A stretch of DNA of 64,000 nucleotides from Aurifilum marmelostoma. Its lineage: Eukaryota; Ascomycota; Sordariomycetes; Diaporthales; Cryphonectriaceae. A program made the position numbers and the translations under genes. Location: positions 2,480,001 to 2,544,000 of the forward strand of contig JAMXSV010000008.1 in the NCBI GenBank assembly GCA_027559495.1, given 5' to 3'. Below are positions 1 to 13,626 of this stretch, piece by piece (position 1 is the stretch's first letter; each line of letters opens with the position of its first letter). The notes beneath the pieces are model-generated. The model saw nothing but the letters and a program-made list of their open reading frames with translations. It made no database searches and was not told where the DNA came from.

Positions 1-1667
1 GGCCAGGTCTGTTTGACACATTCCTTGGAGTCCATGGCCATCGATCCTCGCCTGTCTGCCACGTGAGCTCAATGTCCCAAGCGACCATGGCGACATGCCC
101 GCTTTCTATCTACCCTTGGGGGCTCCATTCCCACAACCAGGATCAGACGCCAAGGTTCCTTTCAATTCAGGATGTGAATTACGAGCGTCGTGTAAAGACC
201 AGCTAATCTCATCCCACCGATCCGCCAGAATCATGGTGAAGTCCCAGTAAAAAGGGACCCCAGTTGGGGGCGGTGATCAGATCGCTGGACTTGGTGAGCA
301 TCAATCAATCCGGAACAAGTCCCCGTGCGAAACTGGCGCCCATATTTCACCGTACACTTTTACTAGACAAGACTGGCATTCGGTCCTTTATGCAAGACGA
401 CCCACGAGAGATCTCAGTCTGCGCACTGACTTGGCCTCACCTGTGCAGTTACAGATCTGCTTGGGTTTTATTTTCTTCTTGTCGATATTGATTCGGGCTC
501 ACCGGCAGCTAGGCCTCCATCAAGACTTGAACACCGGTGCAACAGCAGGTGGTGTCAGTTTTGCAACGTCATATATCACGCACAGGACACAAACTAGTTC
601 GCTATATAGTGATCCCCGTTCCTGTTTGGACATCTCGTCAGAGGACTGCCGTCTTCGGGACAGCTATCTTCCTAATGGCTCTGTCCGTGTCCTGGCAGAC
701 CACACTGTGGGATAGCAATATCCTTAGCGTGACCACTGCAGAAGCGAAGATCACCTCGAGACCAAAGGCCTGAATATCATTCACTTTGCAGGTTGTGTTG
801 TCCCTGGACTAGCAATAATGGTCATGAACCACCAAATATACGATCTACCGCTGAACTTTAGGATAAAGAGATCGGCAGATCAGCCCTTTACCCGCACGTC
901 GTCCGCTCTCTTGCGTCGTCATCTATCACGGTACCAGACCAAAACAGATCTCATAAAAGGCGAATAAGTCGGATGAGCGTACAAGTACCAGAAATATGGA
1001 TGCAAGAGCGCTGGACACGATGCAACAGCGGAAACAAGGGTCTTTTTTTTTTTTTGTTCTTTTTTTCTCCTAGTGAGAAACCGCTCCATCTCCACTGTGA
1101 TGTGACGAGAGGTGCCATGCACGAGCTATGCCGAACATCACGGTAGGTTTTCTCGCAAGCACCCCTCCTCTCAGGAATGAATGACGCCTCTGGATATGGT
1201 TCGCACTTGTATATAGTACGTACTCTGAGATCAAGTGATCTCGGGTGCGGTGCCCCGGCTGCTATGAACTGTCCAGGGCCCCGGAGCATTTCAAGTACCA
1301 TGTACATGTGGGCACACCACACGCTCTGCACAAAAGCATATCGTGTACTATGACCTAGCACAGGCTTTCTTCACAGCAGGATCCACTACTTGTTCTATTA
1401 GACTTTCGGCTGCCCTTCAATTTTCTTTGCACTATGTACATACGAGATAGCTTGTATAGTGTATGTAGTATCTGACCGGGTGCGATTTCGCACTGGTCCT
1501 CCCTCCCCCACCATACCCACGTTGGACGGACCTGACTTGATATAGACTTTTCCAAGGCGTTTTCTCGTCTGCCTGCCCCATGCGGTTCACTAATATGTTA
1601 CATATCATAGTGGATGATGGGCAGTTTGCCAGTGATTGATTCGAGTTTTGTGGCTTGAAAATCACAC
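1..1667. other. gene-free stretch (3' flank of the membrane-protein gene)
   Basis: I see no convincing coding region here. The open frames are short, overlap each other on both strands and match no family I know. A T-rich tract lies near 1027-1068. The right end is the 3' flank of the membrane-protein gene, whose stop codon is at 1668-1670 on the minus strand. Confidence 0.5.
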
Positions 1668-3618
1668 CTAGGCCTCGACCTTCTCGGCAAGCTGCTCTGA
1701 CATGGTGGTGTGCGGTATATTGTTGTCGACAATGATGGGGTATTTGTCCAGGGACTCGTACCACTGGACGACGGACCCAATCTGCTCAAGTCCTTGATCA
1801 TCAGCCTTCATTTTATACCACTGAATTTCTCATTTCCTTGTAGGGTGGGAAGCATGGCTCGTATTGGCTGTCCTTGATCCCTTTTTTCCTTTTTTTTTTT
1901 TTCTTTTTCCCCCCTCTCTCCCGTTCCGTTGTACGGTGCGTAGAAAACACAGAGCTGCCACGACAACCTCGGATTCCGAGCACAAGAGGCCCTTGCGCAG
2001 GACCATGTTCAACTCAGCCACCACAAACATGTCCACAACCAAGACAAATATATTCAAATTCAAATTGAAATTGAAATTGCGTGGTTGTTTAGGTATCGGG
2101 CCCAGAGAATAAATGAGACGAAGATGAGTAGGGGAGAGGATGATGGAATGCGCTTACCAAAAATGCCCACGAGCCGATAAACGTAGACCAGATCCCGGCC
2201 AGCTCGCAGGCCTCGCTGCTCGACGCGAAACCGAAGGCACCGCAGAGGGTGAAGCCGATAGCGCCGACCAAGTTCCAGAAGCCAATGTGCCAGCCCAGAA
2301 CCTTGGGGGCGGGTATGTACCACTTCCTTTGCGTCTCGAGCATGAACAGCCAGCTGGAGATGATGAAGCCCGTGCCGCCGATGACCTGTCGTGGTAGAGT
2401 ATGGAGTCAAACTGGGTTTTTTTCTTGTCTGCCTAGATGTCATGAACCTAAATTAGATTTTGACTTACCTGGGGCAGCCAGTATATTCCATTCGTAGCAG
2501 GCAGAGAGAGCACGTTCAGGATCTGAGGGAGGCCGGTGAAACCCGAGATCCAGAAGACGGTGGCGCCGATCATCTGCGACAGGCAGGCGAGGAAGCCGAT
2601 ATCGCGAAGGTAGTGCGTCCGAAGCTCATACCAAGACGGCCACCACGTCCACGTCCTCCTCTCCTGGTCAGGCGCCGCGGCGTCGTTCTCACCGTCGCTG
2701 CTGCGTCCGCCCAGCCACTGGGTCTTCTGAACATGGTGGTGCCGGCAGCCGCCCTTGTCGCGGGTCAGGGTCAGCCTGAGGTCCTCGGCGCTGTGCTCGA
2801 GGGCCCAGCCGAAGCACTCGGAGCGGTTCTCGTTGACGGCCTCGAGCATGAGGAGGACGCTGCCGACCTCGAAGATGGTGGCGCCCACGACGGCGGAGAC
2901 GCCGCCGCCCCAGGCGGACTCGCCGGAGAAGGTGGCCGGGGGGTTGGTGACGGGGAGGAGGACGAAGAAGCCGTTGATGACCCATACGACCTTGTTTAGA
3001 CGGGTGTGAGTCTTTACACATATGACTTGATTTTTTTTTTTTTTTTTAAAGTTCTTTCTTTTTCTTTCTTTCCCATCCTTATTCTCCTTGCTCTTCCTCA
3101 TCTCTTCTCTACAAAGAAGAAGAAAAGCTTACCGATCCAAGCGTAAAGATGGTGGCGACATCATACGAAACATCCCACACCGGATACCGCAGAGCCATGC
3201 GCCCGATGCCGGCCAGCGTGGCCGACCACGTATCCGTGAACCTGGCAGAGGTCCCGACAGCACTACTGGCGCCGGCCGAGGGCGTCAGGGCGAGCGCGTG
3301 CCGGCCCTTGCGGTTGTCGCGACTGCGCCAGACATTGTAGATGCCCGCGGCGTGACTCGGCTTCCTCGAGCCCAGCTCGGGCGAGGACGTGTCTCCGTCT
3401 CTTCCCTCGCCAGCGCTGCCACCATCAGCACCGTTGTCTGCTGTCGTCTGGCCAGCCGCGGCGTCTGTGTGCGCTGGTGCGCCGTCTCCTCCCCGTCCCT
3501 TGCTGGGCCTGTCGACGGCGAGCAGGCGCGTGGTCGGGTTCAGGAAGGACAGCGGCCCGGCGACGTGGTCTGCGGCGTAGTGGCGCCCGCTCCAGTGCTC
3601 GGTGCTACGGTCGGTCAT
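1668..3618 (-). CDS. multi-pass integral membrane protein, four exons
   Basis: Exons on the minus strand are 3618-3133, 2990-2469, 2385-2158 and 1781-1668, all joined in phase 0 with GT-AG introns, giving 449 residues. The start at 3618 (MTDRSTEHWSGRHYA) is followed by a Ser/Gly-rich polar N-terminal region. After it come several hydrophobic segments: one across the first splice junction (FTLGSVVWVINGFF), then SAVVGATIFEVGSVLLML, FLACLSQMIGATVFWISG, VIGGTGFIISSWLFML and GFWNLVGAIGFTLCGAFGF. The last exon ends in a soluble tail with QWYESLDKYP. The layout matches a widespread ascomycete family of uncharacterised integral membrane proteins; this match is from memory and no function is known to me. 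The frame stays open upstream to 4032, but that part is low complexity, so the downstream Met is preferred. It is divergent from the dehalogenase gene. Confidence 0.82.
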
Positions 3619-4774
3619 GGCGCCCGACCAGGCCGTGCGCTTCGGCTCGCGGGGCGGCGGCGCGGGGGGGGGGGGTTTATCCCCGTAGGAATGAGGACAA
3701 GACACACGAGGGTGTGGTGTGGTCCACTCGGGTGGTTCGGACGGGCCCTCCTTGGCGGAGAGGAAATGATGGGGCCCGAGAGTGGGAAGGGGGTGTGTGG
3801 TGGGTGCAGGAGGAGGAGGAGGAGGAGGAGGGAAACGCGACTCGGATGGATGAGAGCGTGGCGCTTTTGCTTGGCAGGAAACAAGAATCAATGACTCAAT
3901 TGATGATGATGCAAGGCAGGAGGAGAGACGAGAAAGATTGAAGGAGTCTGTCTGGTGAAATAAGAATAACAACAGCATCAATAAATAAAAAAAAAAAAAG
4001 GAGTGTGTATGAGCGCGACACGTCGTCAACAACTGGTTGACATTGCAGCCGCGTCTGTTGTGGTTTTGCGTGATGCCTTGACTTCCACCTGCCTACCCTC
4101 CATTGTCCCCCCCCTTTTTTTTTTTTTTGGCATTCTTTTTCCTTCCCTGCCTTGTTCTTCCAGCCACAGTTACTTTTCATTTCTTTTGGGGGGGGGGGGT
4201 CATGGCTAGCTGACTGCTGCTGGCAAAGAAATGCAGATTTCAGGGGGGGAGTTCGGGATGTGCACCCAGTAGGGCCACCCTGAATGGCCCCCCCCCCTGG
4301 CCTGACGTCAATTTGACTATTATTTCCAGGGCCTGCTCTCTTGTTTCCAAGGTTTTTGGCCGGTGGTGGTGGTGGTGGTGCTGCTACTGGCACTGCCGTA
4401 TTGCCGGCGCCAACGCAGAGGGGGGGTTCATATGCAGGAGCCGATGATTCCCGGGGCACCGGATAAAGAGGATGACGGTGGTGGATTTGGAGAGGGATGG
4501 GGGGGGGGGGGGATTGGACGGGGTGTGTGTGGGTGGGGTATCGGTTGATCTGCTTAATAGCTTCTCTTGTTGTGTGAATGTTGTAGTAAATTAGTCGTTG
4601 CTGTTACTATCATGTTTTGATCGTGTGAGTAAGTAAGGCTCTTTGCCGAAACATTCATACAAAATCATTTAATTTCACGACGAAGTAGGGGATTGTTCGG
4701 CGAGAAGAAATAAGGGAGGGAAAAAAAAAAAAAAAGGCCTCGCTCCGTCTTCTCACTAACCCAGGTCCTGCACA
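3619..4774. promoter_or_regulatory. shared intergenic promoter region between divergent genes
   Basis: About 1.15 kb separates the start codons of the membrane protein (minus) and the dehalogenase (plus), so both promoters should lie here. It holds homopolymer runs (G near 3666-3674, A near 3989-4000, T near 4119-4128, G near 4190-4198), a GGT triplet tract near 4362-4380 and an A run just upstream of the dehalogenase start. No specific factor site can be named. Confidence 0.4.
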
Positions 4775-5560
4775 ATGACAACGACCTCTGCAAAAGAGGC
4801 CCTCAGAAACATCAAGGCCCTGACCTTCGATACCTTCGGAACAGTAGTCGACTGGCGATCCTCAGTAGAAGAAGGCCTGAGAGCGGCCCTCAGGACCAAG
4901 ACGTCCTCACCCGCGTTCCACTCCCTGCCCCCAGCCGTGCAGCAGCGCGCCCAGCAGCTGACAGACGCCGACTGGGCCGTCTTTGCCCAGCAGTGGCGCG
5001 ATGCCTACTCGGCCTTCACCCAGGGCTTCAGGGCGGGCGAGACCCCCTGGAAGGACATCGACACCCACCACCACGACAGCCTCGTCGAGCTGCTCGCGGC
5101 GTGGGGGCTGGAGGACGTCTACACGCCCGACGAGACCAGAGACCTAAGCCTGGTCTGGCACCGGCTGCGGCCGTGGCCCGATGCCGCAGAGGGCATCCAC
5201 ATGCTCGGGGAGAAGGGCCTGGTGACGGCCACGCTGTCCAACGGCAACCGTTCCCTACTGGCGGACCTGGATGCCTGTGGCGGGCTCGGGTTCCGGGTCT
5301 TGATCTCGGCTGAGGACTTCAGGGCGTACAAGCCGGACCCGAAGACATACCTGGGGGCTGCGGAGAGGCTCGGGTGCAGGCCGGAGGAGGTGGCCATGGT
5401 GGCGGCGCATCTGGGGGACCTGGAGGCCGCGAGGGCGCAGGGGCTGAGGACCGTCTATGTCGAGAGGGCGAGGGAGGAGGCGTGGGACCGGGAGAGATGT
5501 TGGGGGGCGAGGGAGTGGGTGGATCTCTGGGTTGGGGGAGGGGGAGGGCGGATTTGTTGA
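4775..5560 (+). CDS. haloacid dehalogenase, type II (HAD superfamily hydrolase), C-terminus frameshifted
   Basis: This is a single-exon gene of 261 residues. HAD motif I is TFDTFGTVVDW with the nucleophile Asp19. Motif II is TLSNGN (Ser155/Asn156). Motif III is the Lys of YKPDPKTY (Lys186). Motif IV is MVAAHLGDLEAA (Asp215). The DxFGTxxDW form of motif I, the cap between residues 30 and 135 and the total length fit L-2-haloacid dehalogenase-type hydrolases; the true substrate in fungi is usually unknown. The frame ends abruptly in five glycines followed by RIC. One base out of phase, 5544-5594 encodes a plausible family C-terminus (EGGFVEVARRLGEDVA, then stop). This suggests one extra base in the G-rich tract at about 5534-5548. 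The catalytic core is intact either way. Confidence 0.88.
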   Translation: MTTTSAKEALRNIKALTFDTFGTVVDWRSSVEEGLRAALRTKTSSPAFHSLPPAVQQRAQQLTDADWAVFAQQWRDAYSAFTQGFRAGETPWKDIDTHHHDSLVELLAAWGLEDVYTPDETRDLSLVWHRLRPWPDAAEGIHMLGEKGLVTATLSNGNRSLLADLDACGGLGFRVLISAEDFRAYKPDPKTYLGAAERLGCRPEEVAMVAAHLGDLEAARAQGLRTVYVERAREEAWDRERCWGAREWVDLWVGGGGGRIC

Positions 5561-7823
5561 GGTTGCGAGGAGGCTTGGGGAGGATGTGGCTTGAAGAGGC
5601 GGTACTGTGTGCATCCACTGTCTTCCAGAGGTCCTCATTCTCCTTTCTGGGGAGCGTATATGGGACTGAGTCACGGCATGGCGGACGGACAGGAAGAGAC
5701 ATTGTGAGTACATGTCAGATCTCAGTCGGTCGACAAATGCGAGGTCTGACTACATTCCAAGGGCGAACAAGTCAGTCTATTGCTTGGAGGGATCGATAAG
5801 TAAAAGAGAGGGGTCCGGAAGAAAAAAGCCCCCTCGACAAATCAACTTGTCACATCCACGCATCGTCTAGTAGAAGTGTAGCACGAGTTATGGCTCGATT
5901 AGTCCAGTAAGTACTTAGGCCGACATCACCAAAGTCTGCCCAGCATGACCATGGAGGCTCACTGAAGAGTAGAACAGTAAGCGGCCTCAGTGACCACGCA
6001 GTCTGGAGAATACACCACCAAAGAGAGAGCACATTGTCTATCGCACACATTCTCACACTGGGAACATGCTCGTGAGATGGCAAGTGCCTGACCGCCCAGT
6101 GCTTCCCATCTATGCCTCTTTCCACCTTGCCAAGCAGCCAGCCAACTCCCGGAAAAGGTGCCGAGCAAGGTCCCTTGCCTAGAGTGGTGGGCAGATCCTC
6201 CATGCCATTTACTGTTGTCTGACAGGGAGTCTAAAGGTAAATCAAACCACACACACACACACAGCATGGACCTCGTCGTTCTTCAGCCCGAGGCAGACCT
6301 CCTCCCCGCCCCGTCGTCTCCCAACGGCAACATACAGGTCCCCGAAAGACCACCCTGACAAGTCGGCAGTCGAACAAGACCCAGACACTGCCTCTCGCCA
6401 CCAACACATCATCTCCTCGGCACTCAATGAGCGCTGGGTCTCTCCCCCGCCTCCTCCCCCCCCCCTTCTCTTCCCGACTTACACACGTGAGACCAGCCCC
6501 GGATGTCCGCATCGGCAGTGGGAAGAGAAGACGGGGTGGAGAAATTCTCCGTCGGCTCATGGGCGCCAAGGCGATGGGGACAAGGACCGGAAACCTATGT
6601 TGGTTCGCTGTCTGGAGCTGAGAGCTCCCCCTGTGTAAACTTCATGGCTCCCCTTCCGCGATAGCCAGCCCTCCTGGAGGGTCGGGGGGAGGGGGGGGTT
6701 GAGGGAGGCAACGATATAAACGACGGGCAAGGTGGTATTTTCTTCGGTTGACAAGCTTCAAGGATGGGGGGGGGGGAGGGGGAAGATGGCACAGGCAGAT
6801 AAGGCGAGGCAGCAGGACAGACAAGGGGCACGCCGCATGGCTTACCCTGAGCGTCCAAGACAAGAAACCGTCACGTCACATTTCGGGCCCGGGAGAGGAG
6901 GTTACGGAACCAGTCTTGCTCTCGCCCATCAGGAAAAGACAAAAAGATCTTGGCGAGCCCTTCGAGGCTGAAGGTAAAAATTAAAAAAAAAAGAAATAGG
7001 CACGATGGGCACGGACGTGACACAAGCGGATACGCACATGTTTAGTTTCTCCCGGCGCCGGCCAAGAGGGGGGGGGGGAGGGGAGACACGAGGAAAAAGG
7101 TGGTCCGCCTCTCGTGTGACACTTACACAACAGGTCCTACAAGGGCGGAGGAGAAGTGATGCGGCTTTTCTGTGTCCGCCCTATCCGTAGCCTTGTCGAG
7201 ACGCCTTGAGCTTGACATGTTGTGTGCAACCGACCTGGGGCTGGACACAAACCCACACCAATCTTGCCCGGTTTTCTTCCTGAAAAGAGAGGAACATCGC
7301 AGACAGACAGAGCAACTATGATGATCAGGTGACGCGCCTCTGTGGGATGAGACATGGCGGTCTCGTCGGCCCGAAAGAGGCAGTCATGAGGAGGATTGTG
7401 GTTTGGTCGTCCCCAGCTGGCTTTTCTCACCCCAGCTCGGGGTGGCAAGTTGTTGAGGATCGGGGGAGGGAAGCTTGATCCTTAGGGCTGGGGCAACGGC
7501 GCCGACGTCACTGGCGCCGTTGGTGGGGGGGGGAGGGTAGGAGGATATGGTGGGAAACCGACGGCGCCCAGCTCTCCAAAGGTTAAACCGGGAAGACCGG
7601 CAGAAAAAGAAGGCACCGCACCAGCAAGGCCGTGGTGCTCCCCGAAGGGGGTGGGCCATGCATGCTCAACGCTCACCGAGTTCCTTACAGGGTTTGACAA
7701 GGGTGGAAAAGGGAAAGGGAAAGTGAATGAGAGCATAGCACGAGGCTAAGAGGATGAGGGCAAGGAGGGGAGGTAAGAAGAAGAAGATGGGCCAGGCAGA
7801 AGCGATGCACACACAATATGGCT

Positions 7824-7885
7824 TCCTCCTCCTCCTCCTCCTCCTCCTCCTCCTCCTCCTCCTCCTCCTCCTCCTCCTCCTCCTC
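7824..7885. repeat. (TCC)n trinucleotide microsatellite
   Basis: About 20 uninterrupted TCC units. Read as codons this gives long poly-Leu, poly-Glu or poly-Gly frames, which are artefacts and not genes. Confidence 0.95.
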
Positions 7886-8294
7886 TACCTTCGGTCCTTT
7901 CCCAGCTTTCCCAAGCTGCACAGGTGGTCCCTATCCCCAAGCCCGGTAATGTTCCAGGCCACATCGAAACGGGGGGGGGGCCCCCCAAGGCGAGGCCCGA
8001 GGTGTCCACCCGCGCGGGTTTCGAGAATGGAGTTTTGGAAAAATATATATAAAACTAAAATTCTCAAGAGAGAACACGAGGCAGAGGCCGGACTGGAAGG
8101 GGACCCGACAGTACGGCACGCGCGGGGAGGGCTCAAGCGAGGTTAAACGCCCAACGGTGAATACATGTGGCAGACATGGCAGGGCCCCTGCTGTGTTTGG
8201 TAGTGGTCGACAGGGGCGATGGCCTGCGTACCGAGATTGTGAAGCTCTGGAGGGAGAGAGGGGGCAAGCACAGGATGGAAATCACCAAATAATC

Positions 8295-8302
<8 letters not shown>

Positions 8303-8343
<41 letters not shown>
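8303..8343. repeat. T41 homopolymer
   Basis: An uninterrupted run of 41 T, the longest homopolymer in the window. It is unusually long for nuclear DNA and its length is likely to be uncertain in the assembly. Confidence 0.95.
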
Positions 8344-8476
8344 CCCGGGCTTTAGTTTACAAGACAAGGCGACAGGAAGAGGGAGGATGGGCTCGTAAAC
8401 AGGTTTCTGCACACGTCAGGGCAAGAGGCCAGTGCTGACGACGAAAATGTGACGACAGACAGTCCTGGGTGAAGAG

Positions 8477-8519
8477 ACACACACACACACACACACACAC
8501 GAGAGAGAGAGAGAGAGAG
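8477..8519. repeat. compound (AC)n-(GA)n microsatellite
   Basis: Twelve AC units run directly into about nine GA units. Confidence 0.95.
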
Positions 8520-11409
8520 CGTTGATATCACCTTGCAATTTGCAGGCGAGCAGGAGTCCCTCCCAGCACGAGCTCCATCATCGTCCAACAGGAGCCTCAT
8601 CCGGTGCGCGGTGTGCCACAAGCTCCTCGTAATCAGCCATGACAGTATTTGTCTCAGCACCACACATCTACGTGTGTAATCCAGCCATACTGTCGTGTTT
8701 CTTCCGGGCCAGAGGCCTGAATCCGACGTCATACCATCCATCCATCGTGCGAGCCCGCGCGCAGAAAAACCCTGGCGAGCTAGCCTTGTCAGAAAAGAGA
8801 AGAACGGAAGGGGGAGGAGGAGGAGGGCCAGGAGGACCCTGAACCGTGCAGGGGGGCGGAAAAGAACCACAAGTCGTCAACGGGCGTCATTTCCTCGATC
8901 CTTCTCCTCCATCTCCCTCTCCCTCTCTCTCTTTCTCTTTCTCTTCTCTCCGCTCCCACACACGTCAGGTAGAAACAAGCAAGAAAAGGGAAAGGAGCGG
9001 CGACAGGCATACATACAACAGACCGGTATGCAAAAAGACGGTGTTACATGGCAAATCTCACATCTGCAGTGTGGTGGGGCCTTTTGAGGAAGGGACCGCC
9101 GCGCCCCCCCCCCCCCCGTTCTCTTCTCTCCCCTTCTTTCAAACTTTAGCAAGGGAAGGCCTCGGACGTAGGAAAAGGAGGAGGCCAACAGACGCAGCCC
9201 ATCCGGATCGGGCCATTAATCGTTGTCCATGGCTGATCCGACAGGTTGACGAATTAGGTAGGCCATTCGTAGACAGACCAGAAGAAGAAAAGCTTCTTGC
9301 CCGGCGACTCGAGCTCTCGATCTTCACACTGCACGAGGAAACAACGGTGGTGGGGAATGGGTGATTATGTAGCAGCCCATCCGTTCCAAGGGTGATCCAG
9401 GCAGGGATTCAGGTCGTTGAGCCAGAGGGGCGCGGGCCTCCTCCTGCTGCTGGCTCGGGCGGCATCTTCAGGGTGCGCCATCTCTTGATGAGACTGGGAC
9501 GGATGCGCCGTCTGGGTTATAGTACAGTAGGAAACATGGTCGGCACATGGTTTTTTTTTTTTTATTTCTTTCTTTTCTCTTCTCCTCTCTCTCTCAACGA
9601 TGAAGGGGGGGGGGGGGGATTTCCTATGATGGCATCTGGGCTGCCAAGAAGCAGGAAGAGAGAAGAGGGGGATCCTCTCTGCTGATAACGTTGGCCGTGC
9701 CGGTCAGTCTCAGCGCTAGGATGACGGACCCTTTTTCAAAATTGCAATTGCCCGTCGGGACGAGTTGGGAAGCTGTAGGCGAATCAGACATCATGTCTGG
9801 TCTGGTAGCGGGCGTCTGTGTTGCGTCTTCCACCAGGGGAAAAAAAAGTCCCAGTCCGTGGCTTGTATGACACCTATTTTTTCCTCCTTCCTCTTTTTTT
9901 TTTCTTTTTCTTTTCCCCCCCCCCCTCTCTCTCTCTCTCTGCCTCAAGCCTCCTCTTCTCCTCTTGCTCCACCTTCTTCCCGGTTAGAATGACGGCTACC
10001 ACGACAGAGATGCGCGCAGGATTTTGGCTTATGGTTCCTGGGGACGTCGCTTGGCTGGCCGAGAACCACCCTGCCACGTGGGAGGACATGGGAAGAAGAT
10101 TAAAATAAAAAGGAAAAAGGAAAAGAAGGGAAAAAAAAAAAGAGGACAGGTCCCGGGTTCTAGGACTTGTGCCTGGCCCATGCACACACACACACACACA
10201 CACACATCCCTCAACCGACGACGACGGAACGGTCGAGGGAGGGTTCCCGACGTACTGTGTCTTCTCTCACGGTAGAATGCTGTCCCTGGCCAGGGAGAGA
10301 TTCGGCTGCTGCTGCTGCGGCCATGGGTGGATTCGTGGTCCCTGTGCCGACGACCATGTGATTTAGATACATATAATAAATAATAATACATACATACATA
10401 TATACATACGTACGTATATACATAGCATCCTTGATTCTTTGTGATGTTCTCTGTCCTCCTCTATTTTCTCTCTTTTTTTTCAAAAAAAATAATATTTGTA
10501 TTTTATTTATGCTTTCTTCCTCTTCTTGCCATTGTGTCATATTGATTGTGTTTCCAAAGCGTGCCAGGAGGGCTTTTATTCCAAGACTCGCAATGAATCG
10601 AGTACCATGAGATCTTATATTGCACGGGGGAAAATTAAGATAAGCCTCACCCGCTTGGAAATTCAGGCCTTGGATCGGCTACAAGAGTAGTGCGCCCCGG
10701 CCAGCAGAACCCCTCCCATCCATGCCCATGCTGCTACTGCCCAGGACCCAGGCTCCCGGTGAGCTTCCCCGCTATCAAAGGTGGCCCCTGCGGCGCGGAC
10801 ACTCGGGAGGAGGGTTCAGGCATGTAAAGAAGGAGGAGACGTACTGTGGTAGAAATAATACTGTGCCCAGCAGTAAGAGGAGAAAGAGAGAGAAGGAAGA
10901 AGGAGAGAGAGAGAGAGAGAGAGAGACATAGAGAGAGGGGGCACTGCGTGTGTGTCGGCTCTTACCCGGCTCCCCACCTCACCTCCAAGTACTTGCCACA
11001 GGACAGCACGTACTTTTTTGTTTGTTTTGCCCTCTTTTTTCCCCCCCCTTCCTTCCTTCCTTCCTTCTTTCTTCCTAACCCCGTACTTTAGACACTCTAG
11101 TATTCGGGTTCGTGACTCGCACACTGAGAGGTGGAGGAGGATGGATGAGGTGGGCGCAACGGGGGCACGCACCACCATGCGCCAACCTTGACGGGAGCCC
11201 CCCTTTTCACAGGAGCGGGGAGCTCTGTATTTTCGATTCGAAGCTCCTCCTGTTCGCATACGCGCTACATGGTTAGTACCGTAGTACGTACTATGGTGGT
11301 ACTATTATAGGCCATGATGATCCTCTGTGTGTGTGTGGGTGTGGGTGTGCGTGTTGCTAGTGGTGTTGGTGTGGTGCTGTACTATTCACTATCATAGTAC
11401 ATACTTTCG

Positions 11410-11445
<36 letters not shown>

Positions 11446-13626
11446 AGTATCCACTGTTCCTTGATGTTCCCGCCTGACTGGATTATCCCAGCTGAAGCAC
11501 TCAACTCGGCTTATCCACCTCGCTGGTATCAAGACGCCTCATTTTCATGGCCTCCTCTCTCGCGCTGTCTCTCTGGTTCTCTCTCGCTCTCTCAAACAAG
11601 CTAGGAAGCCTTAAAATACCACCAAGTATATGAAAAAGAGAAAGGGAAGGGGGAAAAAAAAGTATCCAAAATTACAGTCTTGGCGTCTCGAGCGTCCAGC
11701 ATAGTGACTAAGTCGATGTTGCAACGAGGCTGAGTGTCACAGGAGAAGGCGGAAGGACCACATACCTGCCTGACGGGGCCGGGCAAATCTCGTGACAGCT
11801 TACCATCCCCGACGGGGGCGCAGAACTCTAAGTCAGCCCACACGTCTGGGAGAGACCTCAAGAGAATGTCATCTTGTCAACAGGAGGAAAGACGTGGCCG
11901 GGCTTAGGTACTTACTATGGAACCTGTGACAAAAGGGCGCTGCTGCTGGGCGGGTGGTACGAGCCAACCCGGTAAGTACATGCACTCATGTGCCTGGTTC
12001 TCCTCCTTCTCTTCTCTCTCTCTCTCTCTCATACACACACACACAAACCCCTCCCCCCCTCCGTGGGCCTGTCAATAACGGAACAGCTCGCCTAAGGCAA
12101 AAAAAAAGCGGCTCGTCCGGTCTGCGCGTGGGTCGGCCCCTCGCCTCCTCCAACGGTGGTGGTGGTGGTGACCCCTCTCCCTTTCCCCAAAAAAAAAATC
12201 AAAAACAATGGAAGACTGTGGTACAATACGATGCGATGACCGTGTGTTGTGCGCCAAGGAGCCCGTGAGAAGGTCCAGTGTACTATAGTATATATGTGTG
12301 GAAGAGAAAGAGGGGAGAGAGAGAGAGAGAGAGGAAGAGAGAGAGACAGAGAGCAGTACATCCTGTCATCTTGAATTGCCGGGTCTCTTTCATCCTTGGG
12401 AGAGAGGAGGGAGGGGGGGGGGGGCCGCGGTAAAGAGAGGATCTCGCCTCGACCTCTCCATCAGCCTGGGCCTGTACGAGGGTATGATATCGTTTAGTAT
12501 GGATGATCTGAGTAACAGCTGTTCCCAAAAGACGACCTCAAGAGAGAGGAATCTCTGACCCAAAAATAATGTCCTTCTTAAGAGAACGAATTTCTGAAGC
12601 GATCATGTGCACGTGTGTTCTCACTTTTCCTCCCTCTCGTTCCATACTTCCAAGGAGCCAGAGCGGGTGAGCTGTGGCCATGGCAAATGCTAAATGAGTT
12701 CGAACAGGGTACTGATCTATGCGACGGATAATATATGCCAGATTGGCTTTACGAGAGAGCGGGAGCGAGCAAGAGATGGCGAATGAGAAGACGTGGTTAG
12801 GGTGTGTGTTGCGGCGGCGTTTGTAAGCTTTTTTTTTTTTTTCTTCTTGTTGGCCTACCGTAGTACCTGGATCCCTTCTTGGCCCCTTCTCACCTTTCCC
12901 TCTCTCTCTCTGTGTGTGTTTCTGATGTATGTGTGAATGGGTGGATGAAAGGAATGTCTGTTGGACCACCTATAGGTGGATTATGCTTTTATCTCAATTT
13001 GATTTGCTTTGACTATCCAAGGGAAGCAGCTGCTTGCATAGAGAAGCTACATGAAATGTACCAACAACGGTGCCGTGGTAGAAGCTGTCAGCATGGCCCA
13101 CGTCCAGATAGCTCCTCTTTGGTGATTTGTGTTTGCATTAGCACCTCCACTGTACACTGGAGAAGGGCCCCATCCTGACAGCCCCCCCCCCCCCAAAGAA
13201 GTGCTCTGAGGCATGGGTCTGGTGGTTTTTCTTTATCCTCTCCCCAACGCCCCTCTGTCTCTGTAGCTGATTGCTGTCATGTGGCACTGTGACTGGGCGA
13301 CTTTGGTTGATCGATCTGACCTTGACCTTCCTCCTCCATCCTAGACCTGATCACTTTTGTTGCCATCGTCTCTCTAGTCTAACGCTGTGGAGAGAGAGAG
13401 AAAGAGGATGCTCTGTCGCTCTGTCTCTTCTCTCTTTCTGTTCCCTGTCTGGTCCTGTGTGGCCCTGACAGCAGCAGCATCCCTCCTGTCATAAGTTCCC
13501 TGCAACCTGTTTCGTCAGTACTGTGGGGCCCACTGAGAGACCAGGACTGGGATTGGGGACCTGGACCTGGAACCTGGGCCTGGACCCCGGGGAGAGGGGG
13601 CTCTCGATGGCACCCACCCACCATGG

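Noticed and set aside
3109..4032. Upstream start at 4032 for the membrane protein
   Set aside because: The added region is rich in Phe, Pro and Ser from simple sequence and lies in the divergent promoter. The Met at 3618 starts a more protein-like N-terminus.
7685..8009. Open frames with poly-Glu, poly-Gly or poly-Leu tracts
   Set aside because: They are translations of the TCC microsatellite in different frames on both strands.
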